Positions 24,607 to 33,046 are shown, counted from the first letter of the stretch. The stretch is 37,261 nt of DNA from Candidatus Stahliibacteriota bacterium (GCA_030627085.1 DAOUSS010000003.1:1-37261), one strand, 5' to 3'. The notes: generated by a model from the letters alone, not told the origin. Translations and numbers: made by a program.

Positions 24607-24683
24607 CCTACAATATTGGTGTAGACTAACTGATATCCTGTCTCTCATGCGGGGTGCTTAGATAGTGAGATTTTATTTTTTTC

Positions 24684-24712
24684 TTGACAAAATGATGTTT
24701 TTGTGATATATT
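24684..24712 (+). promoter_or_regulatory. sigma70-type promoter P6 for the starch-binding protein gene
   Basis: TTGACA (24684-24689), 17 bp, TATATT (24707-24712), with a TTTTTTTC tract abutting the -35. The predicted start near 24719 gives an unusually long leader of about 400 nt. Confidence 0.85.
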
Positions 24713-24780
24713 ATACAGTAGGATAAATATGAAGGGAGGTAATGCGAAAAGAGAATAGATAAATGATAGGTCTAATTGAC

Positions 24781-25022
24781 AGAGTTCTAATAGGGCTTCA
24801 CAAAACTAAAGGTCATTGAAATCTGCGGTGTTATGGAATTCCTTGCGAGACAACGGATTACGATAGCACTCATTTCTAGGGAACTTGGCTGAATTTTGCT
24901 TCAAATTCATAACGCATTGATACGCAAGGACTTACAAGGTGGAGGTGAAATCAAAAAGCAGGCTGCTTGTAATCCTATAAATAGCAAGGGATTACGAATT
25001 TTGTGAAAGGCAAGAGTTCTAA
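24781..25022 (+). ncRNA. Candidate pseudoknotted RNA element in a ~400-nt leader
   Basis: The 755-bp gap 24365-25119 holds no gene but does hold this structure. P1: TTCACAAAA (24797-24805) with TTTTGTGAA (24999-25007), 9 bp perfect. P2: GTTATGgAATT (24830-24840) with AATTCATAAC (24904-24913), one bulge. P3: CCTTGCG (24841-24847) with CGCAAGG (24923-24929), crossing P2 as an H-type pseudoknot stacked on it. P4: GTAATCC (24969-24975) with GGATTAC (24989-24995). A second GGATTACGA at 24855-24863 could compete for P4, and hairpin GAATTT/AAATTC (24891-24908) competes with P2. A 10-bp direct repeat AGAGTTCTAA (24781-24790, 25013-25022) flanks the whole. No known riboswitch was recognised. It may be a regulator, a stable RNA or a small mobile element. 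Confidence 0.45.
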
Positions 25023-25119
25023 AGAAAGGAGGTGGTAGAGATAAATTGGGGGTTATAACCCAGCGTTGTGTTCAGCGTTTTTGTTGCAGTAGTTATTAGT
25101 TATATAGAAAGGAGGTTGT

Positions 25120-27192
25120 ATGGCAAGGAAATTGGGTGTTGCACTCATCGTCTTGCTTATTGCAGGTATGGGATTTGCCCAGAATGAGGTTACATTCAAT
25201 GTGAATATGAGCGTGCAAGCTATTATGGGGACATTTAATCCCGCAACGGATACAGTCGTGGTAAGGGGAGGTACTGCACCCCTTGCCTGGGATGGGTATG
25301 ATAATCTTCTTACAGACCCCGAGGGTGACAGCATTTATACGATAACCCTTGATTTTGGAACTGAAACAGGCACTGTGGAGTATAAGTATGTGATGAAGCC
25401 CGCAGGTGGGAGTGATGTTTGGGAGAGTGTACCCAACCGTACATTTGAACTTACTGGTAGTCCACTGGTTCTTGATACGGTCTATTTCAGTGACCAGGCA
25501 GGAGTTCCTGTTGAGGGAACTGTCATCTTCCAGGTAGATATGAGGGTACAGGAGGCGGTCGGTAATTTCACCCCGGGTGTGGACCACATCACCCTTCGTG
25601 GCTCGCCGCCCCCACTTGATTGGGCAGAGACCCCTGACCTTGAAATGGAACCCTGGGATACTATGTATACCAAATCAATTACATTCAATATGCCAAGACA
25701 CTCAACCATAGAATACAAATATAATCTCGTGCCTGCGGCAGATTGGGGTAATGATAATGTCTATGACGGAACATGGGAATCTGGTGACAACAGGGTAGTA
25801 GACTACGACCCGGATGAATCAGGCTATCAGATAGTTCCTCTAAGATACTTTAATGATATAGGTCCTGAAGACATCATTCTGCAGGAAGTGATAGCAATAT
25901 TCAAGGTGGACCTAAGATATGTATTCTATGCTATTGCAGAACAGGGATACTGGTATGCAGAGGGTGCACTGGATACTGTCTACAGCGTGGATAGTATGTA
26001 CATCGCAGGCGGAACTTCTCCACTACAATGGGTATGGGATCAGCCAGCTTATCCACCTGAGCTACAGATGAAGGACGATGGCGCATATCCAGATGAGATT
26101 GCTGGAGATAGTATCTACACAGTTTTTATCACTTTCCCCGTGGGTACTTCAAAGCGCATAGAACATAAGTACGGTGTCAATGGCTTAGATACTGAGCTTG
26201 GTTTTGCCCAGAACCACTTTATCACCATGAGTGATGCTGAAGCCATCTTTCATGTACCACTTGAACTTTTCGGTTCACTCATATGGGCAATCGCTGCCAA
26301 TGATGATGAGAATGGTGTATCCTTACAGGATGGAGAGGTCGTTGTTGGGAAAGGTGTTGTCACAGTTGCAAACGAATTTGGAGGTCCCAGCTACATTCAG
26401 GATTTTGCAGCTGGTATCGCAGTCTATGATGCTACATTTACCGGCTCTGTGAGTGTCGGCAATGAGGTCAAATTCAGTGGAACTGTCAGTAACTACCGTG
26501 GATTAACGGAACTTACAGACATTGCCTCGCTTGATGTCTTGAATGAAAGCGTTCCATATGACACACTCCTTATAACCTGCGCTGACTTAGCGGATACGGT
26601 GGGTGAACAATATGAGGGAAGATTGGTTAAGATAGAGAATGTTACAACAACGGATGCTTTCCCGGATGCGGGACAGAACGCGAATATAACTATCACAGAT
26701 GCCACTGGAAGTTGCACTATGAGAATAGATAAGGATACGGATATTGATGGAACCACTGCACCAACAGAATCCTTCGATGTAGTAGGAGTTGTGACACAAT
26801 ACGACTCAGACTCGCCCTACTGGAGTGGATACCAGATTATGCCTCGCACCCTTGGAGATATCCTTGTTGGAATAGAAGAGGAAGAGGGGAGTCCTAAGGT
26901 CTACGCACTCTCTCAGAATTATCCAAATCCTTTCAGTTCTGGAACAATAATTAAGTACCAGTTAGCAAAGAGCGGAAAGGTTAGCATAGGTATTTATAAC
27001 CTCTTGGGAGAGAGGATAGCCACGCTGGTGGATGAACCGCAGAAAGCAGGATACTACAACGCTTACTGGAACGGAAAGGATAGTAAAGGCAATAAGATCG
27101 CCTCTGGTATCTACTTCTGCAGAATGGAAGTAAAGACAGAATCTGGAAATTCCAGTTTCACAAGAACGAGGAAACTCGTGATGTTTAAGTAG
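25120..27192 (+). CDS. Secreted protein with three starch-binding-like modules, OB-like domain and sorting-type C-terminus
   Basis: 690 residues. Signal peptide 1 to about 20 (LGVALIVLLIAGMGFAQ). Three related beta-sandwich modules follow at about 22-125, 133-245 and 255-378, each with a V.F.V.M/DL opening, a 'RGG.APLAWD / RGSPPPLDWA / AGGTSPLQWV' loop and a 'YKY' or 'HKYGV' strand; they resemble CBM20/CBM48-type starch-binding or Ig-like modules. An OB-fold-like region (about 395-575, 'GEVVVGKGVVTVANEFGGPSYIQD') resembles domains of secreted nucleases and DUF5689. The C-terminal ~105 residues (LSQNYPNPFSSGT...) are a FlgD/type IX sorting-like module. No catalytic domain is seen. It lies directly upstream of a secreted amylase, so a surface starch-binding role (SusE/F-like) is inferred. 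AGGAGG precedes ATG 25120. Confidence 0.75.
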   Translation: MARKLGVALIVLLIAGMGFAQNEVTFNVNMSVQAIMGTFNPATDTVVVRGGTAPLAWDGYDNLLTDPEGDSIYTITLDFGTETGTVEYKYVMKPAGGSDVWESVPNRTFELTGSPLVLDTVYFSDQAGVPVEGTVIFQVDMRVQEAVGNFTPGVDHITLRGSPPPLDWAETPDLEMEPWDTMYTKSITFNMPRHSTIEYKYNLVPAADWGNDNVYDGTWESGDNRVVDYDPDESGYQIVPLRYFNDIGPEDIILQEVIAIFKVDLRYVFYAIAEQGYWYAEGALDTVYSVDSMYIAGGTSPLQWVWDQPAYPPELQMKDDGAYPDEIAGDSIYTVFITFPVGTSKRIEHKYGVNGLDTELGFAQNHFITMSDAEAIFHVPLELFGSLIWAIAANDDENGVSLQDGEVVVGKGVVTVANEFGGPSYIQDFAAGIAVYDATFTGSVSVGNEVKFSGTVSNYRGLTELTDIASLDVLNESVPYDTLLITCADLADTVGEQYEGRLVKIENVTTTDAFPDAGQNANITITDATGSCTMRIDKDTDIDGTTAPTESFDVVGVVTQYDSDSPYWSGYQIMPRTLGDILVGIEEEEGSPKVYALSQNYPNPFSSGTIIKYQLAKSGKVSIGIYNLLGERIATLVDEPQKAGYYNAYWNGKDSKGNKIASGIYFCRMEVKTESGNSSFTRTRKLVMFK

Positions 27193-27225
27193 TCGTTCTC
27201 TATGATTGGAACTGAAATTGTTAAA

Positions 27226-27257
27226 GCAGAAGGGGGAGTATATACTCCCCCTTCTGC
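27226..27257. terminator. Perfect 32-bp palindrome, likely terminator
   Basis: GCAGAAGGGGGAGTAT (27226-27241) is followed by its exact reverse complement (27242-27257). It lies 34 bp after the starch-binding gene and has a strong G/C stem but no U-run (gtaaaatacg follows). The core is unrelated to the other palindromes. Termination or mRNA 3'-end protection are the likely roles. Confidence 0.6.
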
Positions 27258-27272
27258 GTAAAATACGCATAA

Positions 27273-27372
27273 TGTGGGGCAAACCTTCAGGTTTGCTTAC
27301 AAACGCAAGGCTAAAGCCTTGCCCTACACTTTCAAACAAACGCAAGGCTAAAGCCTTGCCCTACACTTTCAA
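27273..27372. repeat. Palindromes with a 37-bp tandem duplication
   Basis: GGGGCAAACCTtcAGGTTTGC (about 27276-27296) precedes two copies of a 36-bp block with core GCAAGGCtaaaGCCTTGCCCTACA (27300-27335 and 27337-27372), identical at a 37-bp period. The duplication ends about 10 bp before the amylase start and displaces any normal Shine-Dalgarno. Confidence 0.9.
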
Positions 27373-27381
27373 GAAGATAAA

Positions 27382-30300
27382 ATGAAAAATTTCCTGTTTA
27401 TTATTATACTTTTTGCCCTTCCCCTGCTTTCTCAGAATCAGGCGTGGTGGGAACCGGAGAATCCCTCTCCGGGAGATTCTGTAACAATATATTATAACAC
27501 AAGACTGGGAACACTGCCTGAGAATAGTGACTGGATAAAGCTCCACTGGGGCGTAAATGGATGGACACTTCCTTCAGAGAGTCTGTGGCCACCGAATACT
27601 ACCCCATGGGAAGATAGCTGTGCCGTTGAATCCCCTATGATACCGGAAGACGACACAATATGGACCATACCACTCACAACTAACGAGATCGTTGAAACAA
27701 TAGATTTTTGCTTTCATGGTAATACTGATTGGGATAACAACTCCGGAGCAGATTGGCATATATATTTAGGTGAACTCCCAGCGATAATCCCCGTAAGATT
27801 TATTCTGGATACCCGTAGCTGTAATTTTTCATATACAGGCTCATCTATAACCGGGGTAAACCTCGCAGGCTCATTCAACGGATGGTCCACTACCGCAATG
27901 CCTATGACACAGACGGAGAACCCATATATATGGGAGAGATGGGTTGATCTTTATGAAGGAACGTACGAATATAAATTTGTGATAAATGGCCATGTATGGG
28001 TCCCTGACCCCGACAATCCACGCTACACAGGTGAATTCCAGAATGCAGTTGTTATAGTGAAAAAGGATATATGCCCAAAGATAGATATTGAATCTCCACG
28101 ATGTGGGTCTGTATTTTATGATACCACATCTATAGATGTAATAGCAATTGTGAAAAAGGGAGATGATGGAATACCGATAGACGAATCATCTATTATAGTA
28201 ATAATCGACAACGATTCCCTATCTTACCTCTTTGACCCTGACAGTCTTATCATCACAGCAAATGCATCTGGACTCTCATACGGCCTTCATCTAATTTCTG
28301 TATCTTTATCGGATACGGCAGGCAATGCTACAGAGAAAACATCCTCCTTCGGAATATACCCATCAGGGAGCGGATATCATGCCATTGACGCATTCTATGA
28401 TGAAAACTACTTATACCCGGATTATGTTGCAGATGGCACATGCGATATAAAGGATCTTAACATAAAAAAGAATGCCGATTCACTTAAATTCACAGTTTTC
28501 ATCAGAAATCTTTCAGAGTATACGAAACTCGCTATGCAGATATCAACTATGGATGTAGCACCTATGGTTGAAACTTCACTCCCATTGGAAATAAAAACAA
28601 GGGAATGGAATGGCAGTGGTGTCTTCCTTACAGTTATAGATCCATCTTCACCATCTTTTAATCCTTCTTTTGATAACAGAATCTATATTCAAAGGTATCC
28701 ACCAGCGCTGGGTGACTCTATAGATGTAACTGTATCAGGTGATAGCCTTATCTTTAATATCTCTGTCTCACTCCTTGAGAGTATTCTCGGCAGTTACAAT
28801 GTTCCCTGGTATTTTTACCTATTCTCATTCATTCCTGATTTTGAGCCCGACTCATCTGTTGCTGGGAACGACCTTATTATAGACCCTGATATATACGATG
28901 CAGTCTTTTTTGAAACTAAAGACCTTGAAGATAAACTCCTTGCAAATTACATACCTGATGGGTCTTTGGGTGGTCCAAGAATGGCATCACTTGATGGCGT
29001 TGGAAGGGGTATTGGAAAGATAGAGGCATACGATATAGACAGCTCGCTCTTCAACCCAGGTCCTGTTGTAAGACTTCTGACCCGTAGCGGGGTTGTATAT
29101 GACTCTATATACCCAGTTGACGGAACAATAAGTGATGCTGATATAAATGAGGCAATTCTCACCATAAATGGGATAGACACAACAATATCCGTATCTTCAG
29201 GATTTTTCTCCGTCCCGATAAGGCTTGTAGAAGGTGATAATATAATATCATGCAGGGCAGAAAATAACGAAGGAGTTGGCTCTTCTCCGTCAATAAATCT
29301 TGAACTTTTTGTAGACCATACGCCAAAGGCAGTCATTGATACGGTGTATCTTGAGAGCAATAATATCTATGTCAATGGAAGTACAAGTTATGACCCTGAT
29401 GGCAATGAACTTACATATCTCTGGTTTCAAGATAGCCTTAATCCGCAGGAGATAATATTCAGCATCCCAAATTCTGCGATAACATCCTTTTCGGTACCAT
29501 CTGTGAATGGAGAATACTACTTTAATCTTATGGTGGAAGACCCTGACGGAAATCGGGATTTTGCCAGAAGTTTCATAACCGTGAGAGATGGGGATGTAAG
29601 CATCGCAGGAACAGATAGTATCGCAGATTGGATAAGAAATGCGATTGTCTATGAGATCTTTCTGCAGTCGTTCAGTGATAAAGGGAATTTTAGGGGGGTG
29701 AGTGAAAAAATCTCCCAAATTAAGGACCTCGGGGTAAACTGCATCTGGTTTATGCCGATAAATCCAAGCACATATACAAATGGCTACTCTGTCACAGACT
29801 ATTATGGCATAAGGACGGATTACGGCACAGAGGAAGATCTCAAGGAACTACTTACGCTTTGCACGGAAAATGGTATAAAAGTAATAATTGACCATGTCGT
29901 AAATCACTGCTCAAATCAACATCCCTGGATGGTAGATGCACAGTGTTTTGGAGAATATTCCCACTTCTATAATAATTTTATGTGGGATGCAGGCGGAAAT
30001 TACCATTACACGGCAGGTGCCGATTTGCCTGATTTGAACTATGGTAATGAACATCTAAAGGAATATCTTCTTGATATGGCAGAATACTGGCTCACCGAAT
30101 TTGACATATACGGGTTCAGGTGTGATATGGCGTGGGCAGTGGAGCAAAGAGACAATACATACTGGAGGCTATGGAGGAAGAGGCTTAAATCCAAAAAGCC
30201 CGAGGTGTTTTTGCTTGCAGAGGCGACTTCAACAGATTTTACATATTTTCAGTCAAGATTTGATGCAGCCTATGATTGGAACCTTCATCACGAGTCACCT

Positions 30301-31233
30301 GCCAGTTTTGCGAAAATATTTGACGGTGGTGTAACTGGTGAAGATATAAATACGCTTCATAACACCATAGTAAACTATGGATATTCATTCCCAAAGGATA
30401 GATTCCCTCTGAGATTTTTAGAAAATCATGATGAGACAAGATATATAGCGTATCATACACCCGAACAGACCAAACTTATGGCAGCCTTGCTTCTCACAAT
30501 TCCGGGTATTCCACTCATATATTCTGGACAGGAAGTTGGAGAGCTCACCCTTAGAGATAGAATTGACTGGAGTGACCCTAATAACCTGAGACCGTATTAT
30601 AAAAAACTCTGCTGGATAAGGAATAACTTCTCTTCTATAAGAGAACCGAATATTACACGCATCAATGCATCGTCGCAAACAGTGTACTCTTTTTATAGAA
30701 AAAACAGTGAGAATACAGTGATATGTGGTTTTAACTTTTCCCCTGGTGGAAACACAGGCCCATTATCCATACCTATTGATTCACTTGGAATAGAGCCTGA
30801 CTCGACATACTATATGAATGATGTATTGAGTAACAAGTATAAGCAAGTTTCGGGTTCCGAGCTTTCGAGTTTTGTTGTTAATTTCCCTGGATACGGGGCA
30901 AAGATATGGGTGCTCGCGGATTCAATAATAACAGGTGTTGAGAAATCCCCTGTCTATATAAATAAACTCTGTCAAAACTATCCAAATCCATTTAAGGGAA
31001 CTACAGATATTAGATTCCAGATTTCAGATTTTAGTAAAGTCTCGCTAAAGGTATATGATGTATCTGGAAGACTGGTAAGGACACTTATAGATGGAAAGCT
31101 TGAGGCAGGTTCTCACAGTGTAAGATGGAATGGAAGAGACGATAGAGGAAGAAAGGTGGGGAAAGGTATCTATTTCTGTAGACTTACTATCGGTGAGTTT
31201 AGAGACACACAGAAGATGGTGCTTTTGAGGTAG
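27382..31233 (+). CDS. Secreted multidomain alpha-amylase (GH13) with binding modules and sorting-type C-terminus
   Basis: 1,283 residues. Signal peptide 1-18; CBM25/26-like module (about 20-130, WWEPENPSPGDSVTIYYN, LHWGVNGW); CBM48/20-like module (about 136-228, LAGSFNGWS, GTYEYKFVINGHVWVPDP); Ig-like region (about 231-325); a DOMON/glucodextranase-C-like module (about 330-525); a PKD-like domain (about 648-735, SYDPDGNELTYLW). GH13 catalytic domain (about 745-1180): IIDHVVNH (835-842), nucleophile D915 in GFRCDMAW, acid/base E947 in FLLAEATS, D1017 in ENHDETR. The C-terminal ~90 residues (LCQNYPNPFKGT...) are a type IX sorting/FlgD-like module. All three catalytic acids are present. It would cut starch at the cell surface. 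Last gene of the envelope arm; the start lies just after duplicated palindromes and lacks a good Shine-Dalgarno. Confidence 0.93.
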   Translation: MKNFLFIIILFALPLLSQNQAWWEPENPSPGDSVTIYYNTRLGTLPENSDWIKLHWGVNGWTLPSESLWPPNTTPWEDSCAVESPMIPEDDTIWTIPLTTNEIVETIDFCFHGNTDWDNNSGADWHIYLGELPAIIPVRFILDTRSCNFSYTGSSITGVNLAGSFNGWSTTAMPMTQTENPYIWERWVDLYEGTYEYKFVINGHVWVPDPDNPRYTGEFQNAVVIVKKDICPKIDIESPRCGSVFYDTTSIDVIAIVKKGDDGIPIDESSIIVIIDNDSLSYLFDPDSLIITANASGLSYGLHLISVSLSDTAGNATEKTSSFGIYPSGSGYHAIDAFYDENYLYPDYVADGTCDIKDLNIKKNADSLKFTVFIRNLSEYTKLAMQISTMDVAPMVETSLPLEIKTREWNGSGVFLTVIDPSSPSFNPSFDNRIYIQRYPPALGDSIDVTVSGDSLIFNISVSLLESILGSYNVPWYFYLFSFIPDFEPDSSVAGNDLIIDPDIYDAVFFETKDLEDKLLANYIPDGSLGGPRMASLDGVGRGIGKIEAYDIDSSLFNPGPVVRLLTRSGVVYDSIYPVDGTISDADINEAILTINGIDTTISVSSGFFSVPIRLVEGDNIISCRAENNEGVGSSPSINLELFVDHTPKAVIDTVYLESNNIYVNGSTSYDPDGNELTYLWFQDSLNPQEIIFSIPNSAITSFSVPSVNGEYYFNLMVEDPDGNRDFARSFITVRDGDVSIAGTDSIADWIRNAIVYEIFLQSFSDKGNFRGVSEKISQIKDLGVNCIWFMPINPSTYTNGYSVTDYYGIRTDYGTEEDLKELLTLCTENGIKVIIDHVVNHCSNQHPWMVDAQCFGEYSHFYNNFMWDAGGNYHYTAGADLPDLNYGNEHLKEYLLDMAEYWLTEFDIYGFRCDMAWAVEQRDNTYWRLWRKRLKSKKPEVFLLAEATSTDFTYFQSRFDAAYDWNLHHESPASFAKIFDGGVTGEDINTLHNTIVNYGYSFPKDRFPLRFLENHDETRYIAYHTPEQTKLMAALLLTIPGIPLIYSGQEVGELTLRDRIDWSDPNNLRPYYKKLCWIRNNFSSIREPNITRINASSQTVYSFYRKNSENTVICGFNFSPGGNTGPLSIPIDSLGIEPDSTYYMNDVLSNKYKQVSGSELSSFVVNFPGYGAKIWVLADSIITGVEKSPVYINKLCQNYPNPFKGTTDIRFQISDFSKVSLKVYDVSGRLVRTLIDGKLEAGSHSVRWNGRDDRGRKVGKGIYFCRLTIGEFRDTQKMVLLR

Positions 31234-31239
31234 CTGATT

Positions 31240-31265
31240 GCACGATTTGAAATCGTGCCTACATT
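31240..31265. repeat. Palindrome between convergent amylase and rnfB genes
   Basis: GCACGATTTGAAATCGTGC (31240-31258) and CTACA occupy almost the whole 34-bp gap between two convergent stop codons. With no other hairpin there, it is the best candidate for a bidirectional terminator. Confidence 0.8.
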
Positions 31266-31267
31266 AC

Positions 31268-32275
31268 CTATACTGCTACTGCTTTCTCGCTGTATCCGAG
31301 TGAGAATGCCATAATTATTGCATTACACTCACACTTCTTATAACAGAGCGCACACCCTATACACTTTGAAAGGTCAACCTTGTGTTGCTCTCCTTTTTCT
31401 CCTGTTATTGCATCAGTAGGACATACTGATTTACATTCCTCACATCCAGTACAGTTTGTCCCAATCATTGCCCTTGGTCTTGATGCTGCCTTATCTACTA
31501 TGCACTTTGTCGGACATTTTAAAATACATATTGTCGCATTTTCGCATACAGCAGGGTCTATCCTTGCTAAGTTGTTTTCTACCTTTATCGCACCATAAGG
31601 ACAGTTCTTCTCACAGAGTTTGCAAGCAATACACCCTGCACTACATACCTTCTTCACCAAAGGCGCTTTTAATCTTGAATTACAGGCAACATATACCTTT
31701 TGTGTTTTGGGAATAAGCTCAAGAACATCTCTGGGACACTCTTTAACGCATAATCCACATCCTGTGCACTTATCATCCGCTATGAGAGGTAGTCCATCGT
31801 CTCCCATTTTAATTGCATCAAACGGACATACCCTTTCACAGTTCCCATACCCAAGACAGCCATACTCACATCCCTTATTCCCTTTCTGTATCAGGTCTGC
31901 AGCAACGCAATCCATAAGACCGTCATAAATAAATCTCTCCTTTGCTTTGTTCTTATCTCCTCCACACCGTAACACTACAACCATTGGTTCAATCTCTGAT
32001 GGTGCAACACCGAGTATCTCGGAAATTTTTTTATCAATCTCTTCCCCGCCAACAGGACAGAATCCTGCACTCTTGCCAGATTTGGCGAGGGCAGCGGCAA
32101 ACGCCTCGCATCCAGGATACCCACAGCTACCACAGTTCGTACCTGGCAGTATCTGAATAAGGTTTCTTTCGATTTCTGAATGTGTTACTGCAAGTTTCGT
32201 ATAGGCAAATGTAAGACCCAGCCCTAATATAAGTCCAAGTCCTCCAAGCACCACAACCGCTGTCATTACTGTCAT
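31268..32275 (-). CDS. rnfB: RnfB-like multi-cluster Fe-S protein
   Basis: About 335 residues. ATG 32275 is chosen: it follows CAGGGGG and begins the membrane anchor (AVVVLGGLGLILGLGLTFAY), whereas the upstream extension is translated palindromic repeat. Next comes the RnfB-type 4Fe-4S domain GTNCGSCGYPGCEAFA...C, then about six ferredoxin-like cysteine clusters, for example CTGCGLCVKECP, CIACKLCEKNCP, CTGCEECKSVCP and CIGCALCYKKC. Multi-cluster RnfB is known in acetogens; in the Rnf complex it passes electrons from ferredoxin towards NAD+. No other rnf gene (A, C, D, E, G) is in the window, so this is either an orphan or a ferredoxin-linked protein with another partner. The nearby ferredoxin-EtfA/EtfB genes point to low-potential electron flow. 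Confidence 0.88.
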   Translation of the reverse strand: MTVMTAVVVLGGLGLILGLGLTFAYTKLAVTHSEIERNLIQILPGTNCGSCGYPGCEAFAAALAKSGKSAGFCPVGGEEIDKKISEILGVAPSEIEPMVVVLRCGGDKNKAKERFIYDGLMDCVAADLIQKGNKGCEYGCLGYGNCERVCPFDAIKMGDDGLPLIADDKCTGCGLCVKECPRDVLELIPKTQKVYVACNSRLKAPLVKKVCSAGCIACKLCEKNCPYGAIKVENNLARIDPAVCENATICILKCPTKCIVDKAASRPRAMIGTNCTGCEECKSVCPTDAITGEKGEQHKVDLSKCIGCALCYKKCECNAIIMAFSLGYSEKAVAV

Positions 32276-32327
32276 AAAACCCCCTGCAATAGAGTTAGAT
32301 TTTGTAAAAACTGATACATCGAAGGTT

Positions 32328-32381
32328 GTAGGCACAAATTGAATTTGTGCTGTTATTTGCACGGTTTGAAACCGTGCCTAC
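32328..32381. repeat. Two palindromes upstream of rnfB
   Basis: GTAGGCACAAATTgAATTTGTGC (32328-32350) and GCACGGTTTGAAACCGTGCCTAC (32359-32381). In the second both arms carry the same C-to-G / G-to-C change relative to GCACGATTT, so the stem is kept by compensatory change. They create a false N-terminal extension of rnfB. Confidence 0.85.
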
Positions 32382-32403
32382 AAGTTGTCCGTGAAGCAAG
32401 TTT

Positions 32404-32679
32404 CTAATCACAGATACAGGGTGTCTTACTACACTTCGGGCATCCATTCTCGTATTTTCTTATAGCGTCTTCCATACTCACATCCACTATATTCGCTATA
32501 GAGAAAAGCCAGGCAGTACAGTCAGCCAGTTCCTCCTCAAAATTCTGTTCATTTCTTATTGCCCTTGCGAGTTCACCTACTTCCTCAACAAACCAGGTAA
32601 ATGTTCCTTCAATCCCCCTGTCTGCATCTTTCCTTAAGTATATCTCTTTTATCTTCTTCTGAAATTCGTCTATGGTCAT
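32404..32679 (-). CDS. MazG-like nucleotide pyrophosphohydrolase
   Basis: 91 residues of the MazG-like all-alpha NTP pyrophosphohydrolase superfamily, which clears NTPs or dNTPs to NMP and PPi. The metal-binding acids are visible in WFVEEVGELARAI (about residues 29-41) and NFEEELADCTAWL (about 46-58), the usual EExxE...ExxD pattern. The C-terminus CPKCSKTPCIC carries four cysteines and looks like a small metal knuckle not found in all members. AAAGGATAGAAG precedes ATG 32679. It is 40 bp from the rnfB repeat region and could be cotranscribed with rnfB; a functional link is not evident. Confidence 0.85.
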   Translation of the reverse strand: MTIDEFQKKIKEIYLRKDADRGIEGTFTWFVEEVGELARAIRNEQNFEEELADCTAWLFSIANIVDVSMEDAIRKYENGCPKCSKTPCICD

Positions 32680-32706
32680 CTTCTATCCTTTCGCAAGATA
32701 AAGTAT

Positions 32707-33013
32707 TGTCAAAAATCTAACCACAGAGAGCACAGAGAATTACAGAGTAATAAAGAATCGCAGAAGATTTTCATCTCTCTCCTCTGTGACCTCTCTCTAA
32801 GACCAATTTCTTTGTCCCATTTTTTTAAACCACAAAGAACACAAAGTGTCTTTAACACGAAGTGTCTCTAACCCAGAAGTAGCAGAACCCATTGAGAAAG
32901 AATCTAAAATTTGAAAAATCTCCCTGTGTTCTCTTGGAATCTCTGTGAACTCTGTGGTTAAAAAGTAGGCACGATTTCAAATCGTGCAAATTGGCACAAA
33001 TTGAATTTGTGCC
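32707..33013. repeat. 367-bp gap filled with dispersed repeats
   Basis: Gap 32680-33046. aaccacagagagcacagag (32719-32737) with the adjoining attgtcaaaaatct matches 3440-3475 in inverse. Further cacaaag/ctctgtg copies run to about 32960 and make inverted pairs. Then come the palindromes GTAGGCACGATTTcAAATCGTGC (32965-32987) and GGCACAAATTgAATTTGTGCC (32993-33013). No gene or RNA is seen. Confidence 0.75.
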
Positions 33014-33046
33014 TACAATTTTGGCTTAATGTTTGATGTGTAAAAA

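Noticed and set aside
24728..24840. Short ORFs after promoter P6 (for example ATG 24742 with GGGAGGT, 6 codons; and an 18-codon ORF from ATG 24762)
   Set aside because: They are very short, have no recognisable product and overlap the structured leader. A translated leader peptide is possible but not supported further.
25120..27192. Nuclease function for the protein with the OB-like domain
   Set aside because: Only the accessory OB-like region resembles secreted nucleases; no catalytic endonuclease domain is present.
32276..32362. 29-residue N-terminal extension of RnfB
   Set aside because: It includes the translation of a GCACAAATT palindrome; the membrane anchor and ribosome-binding site indicate ATG 32275.
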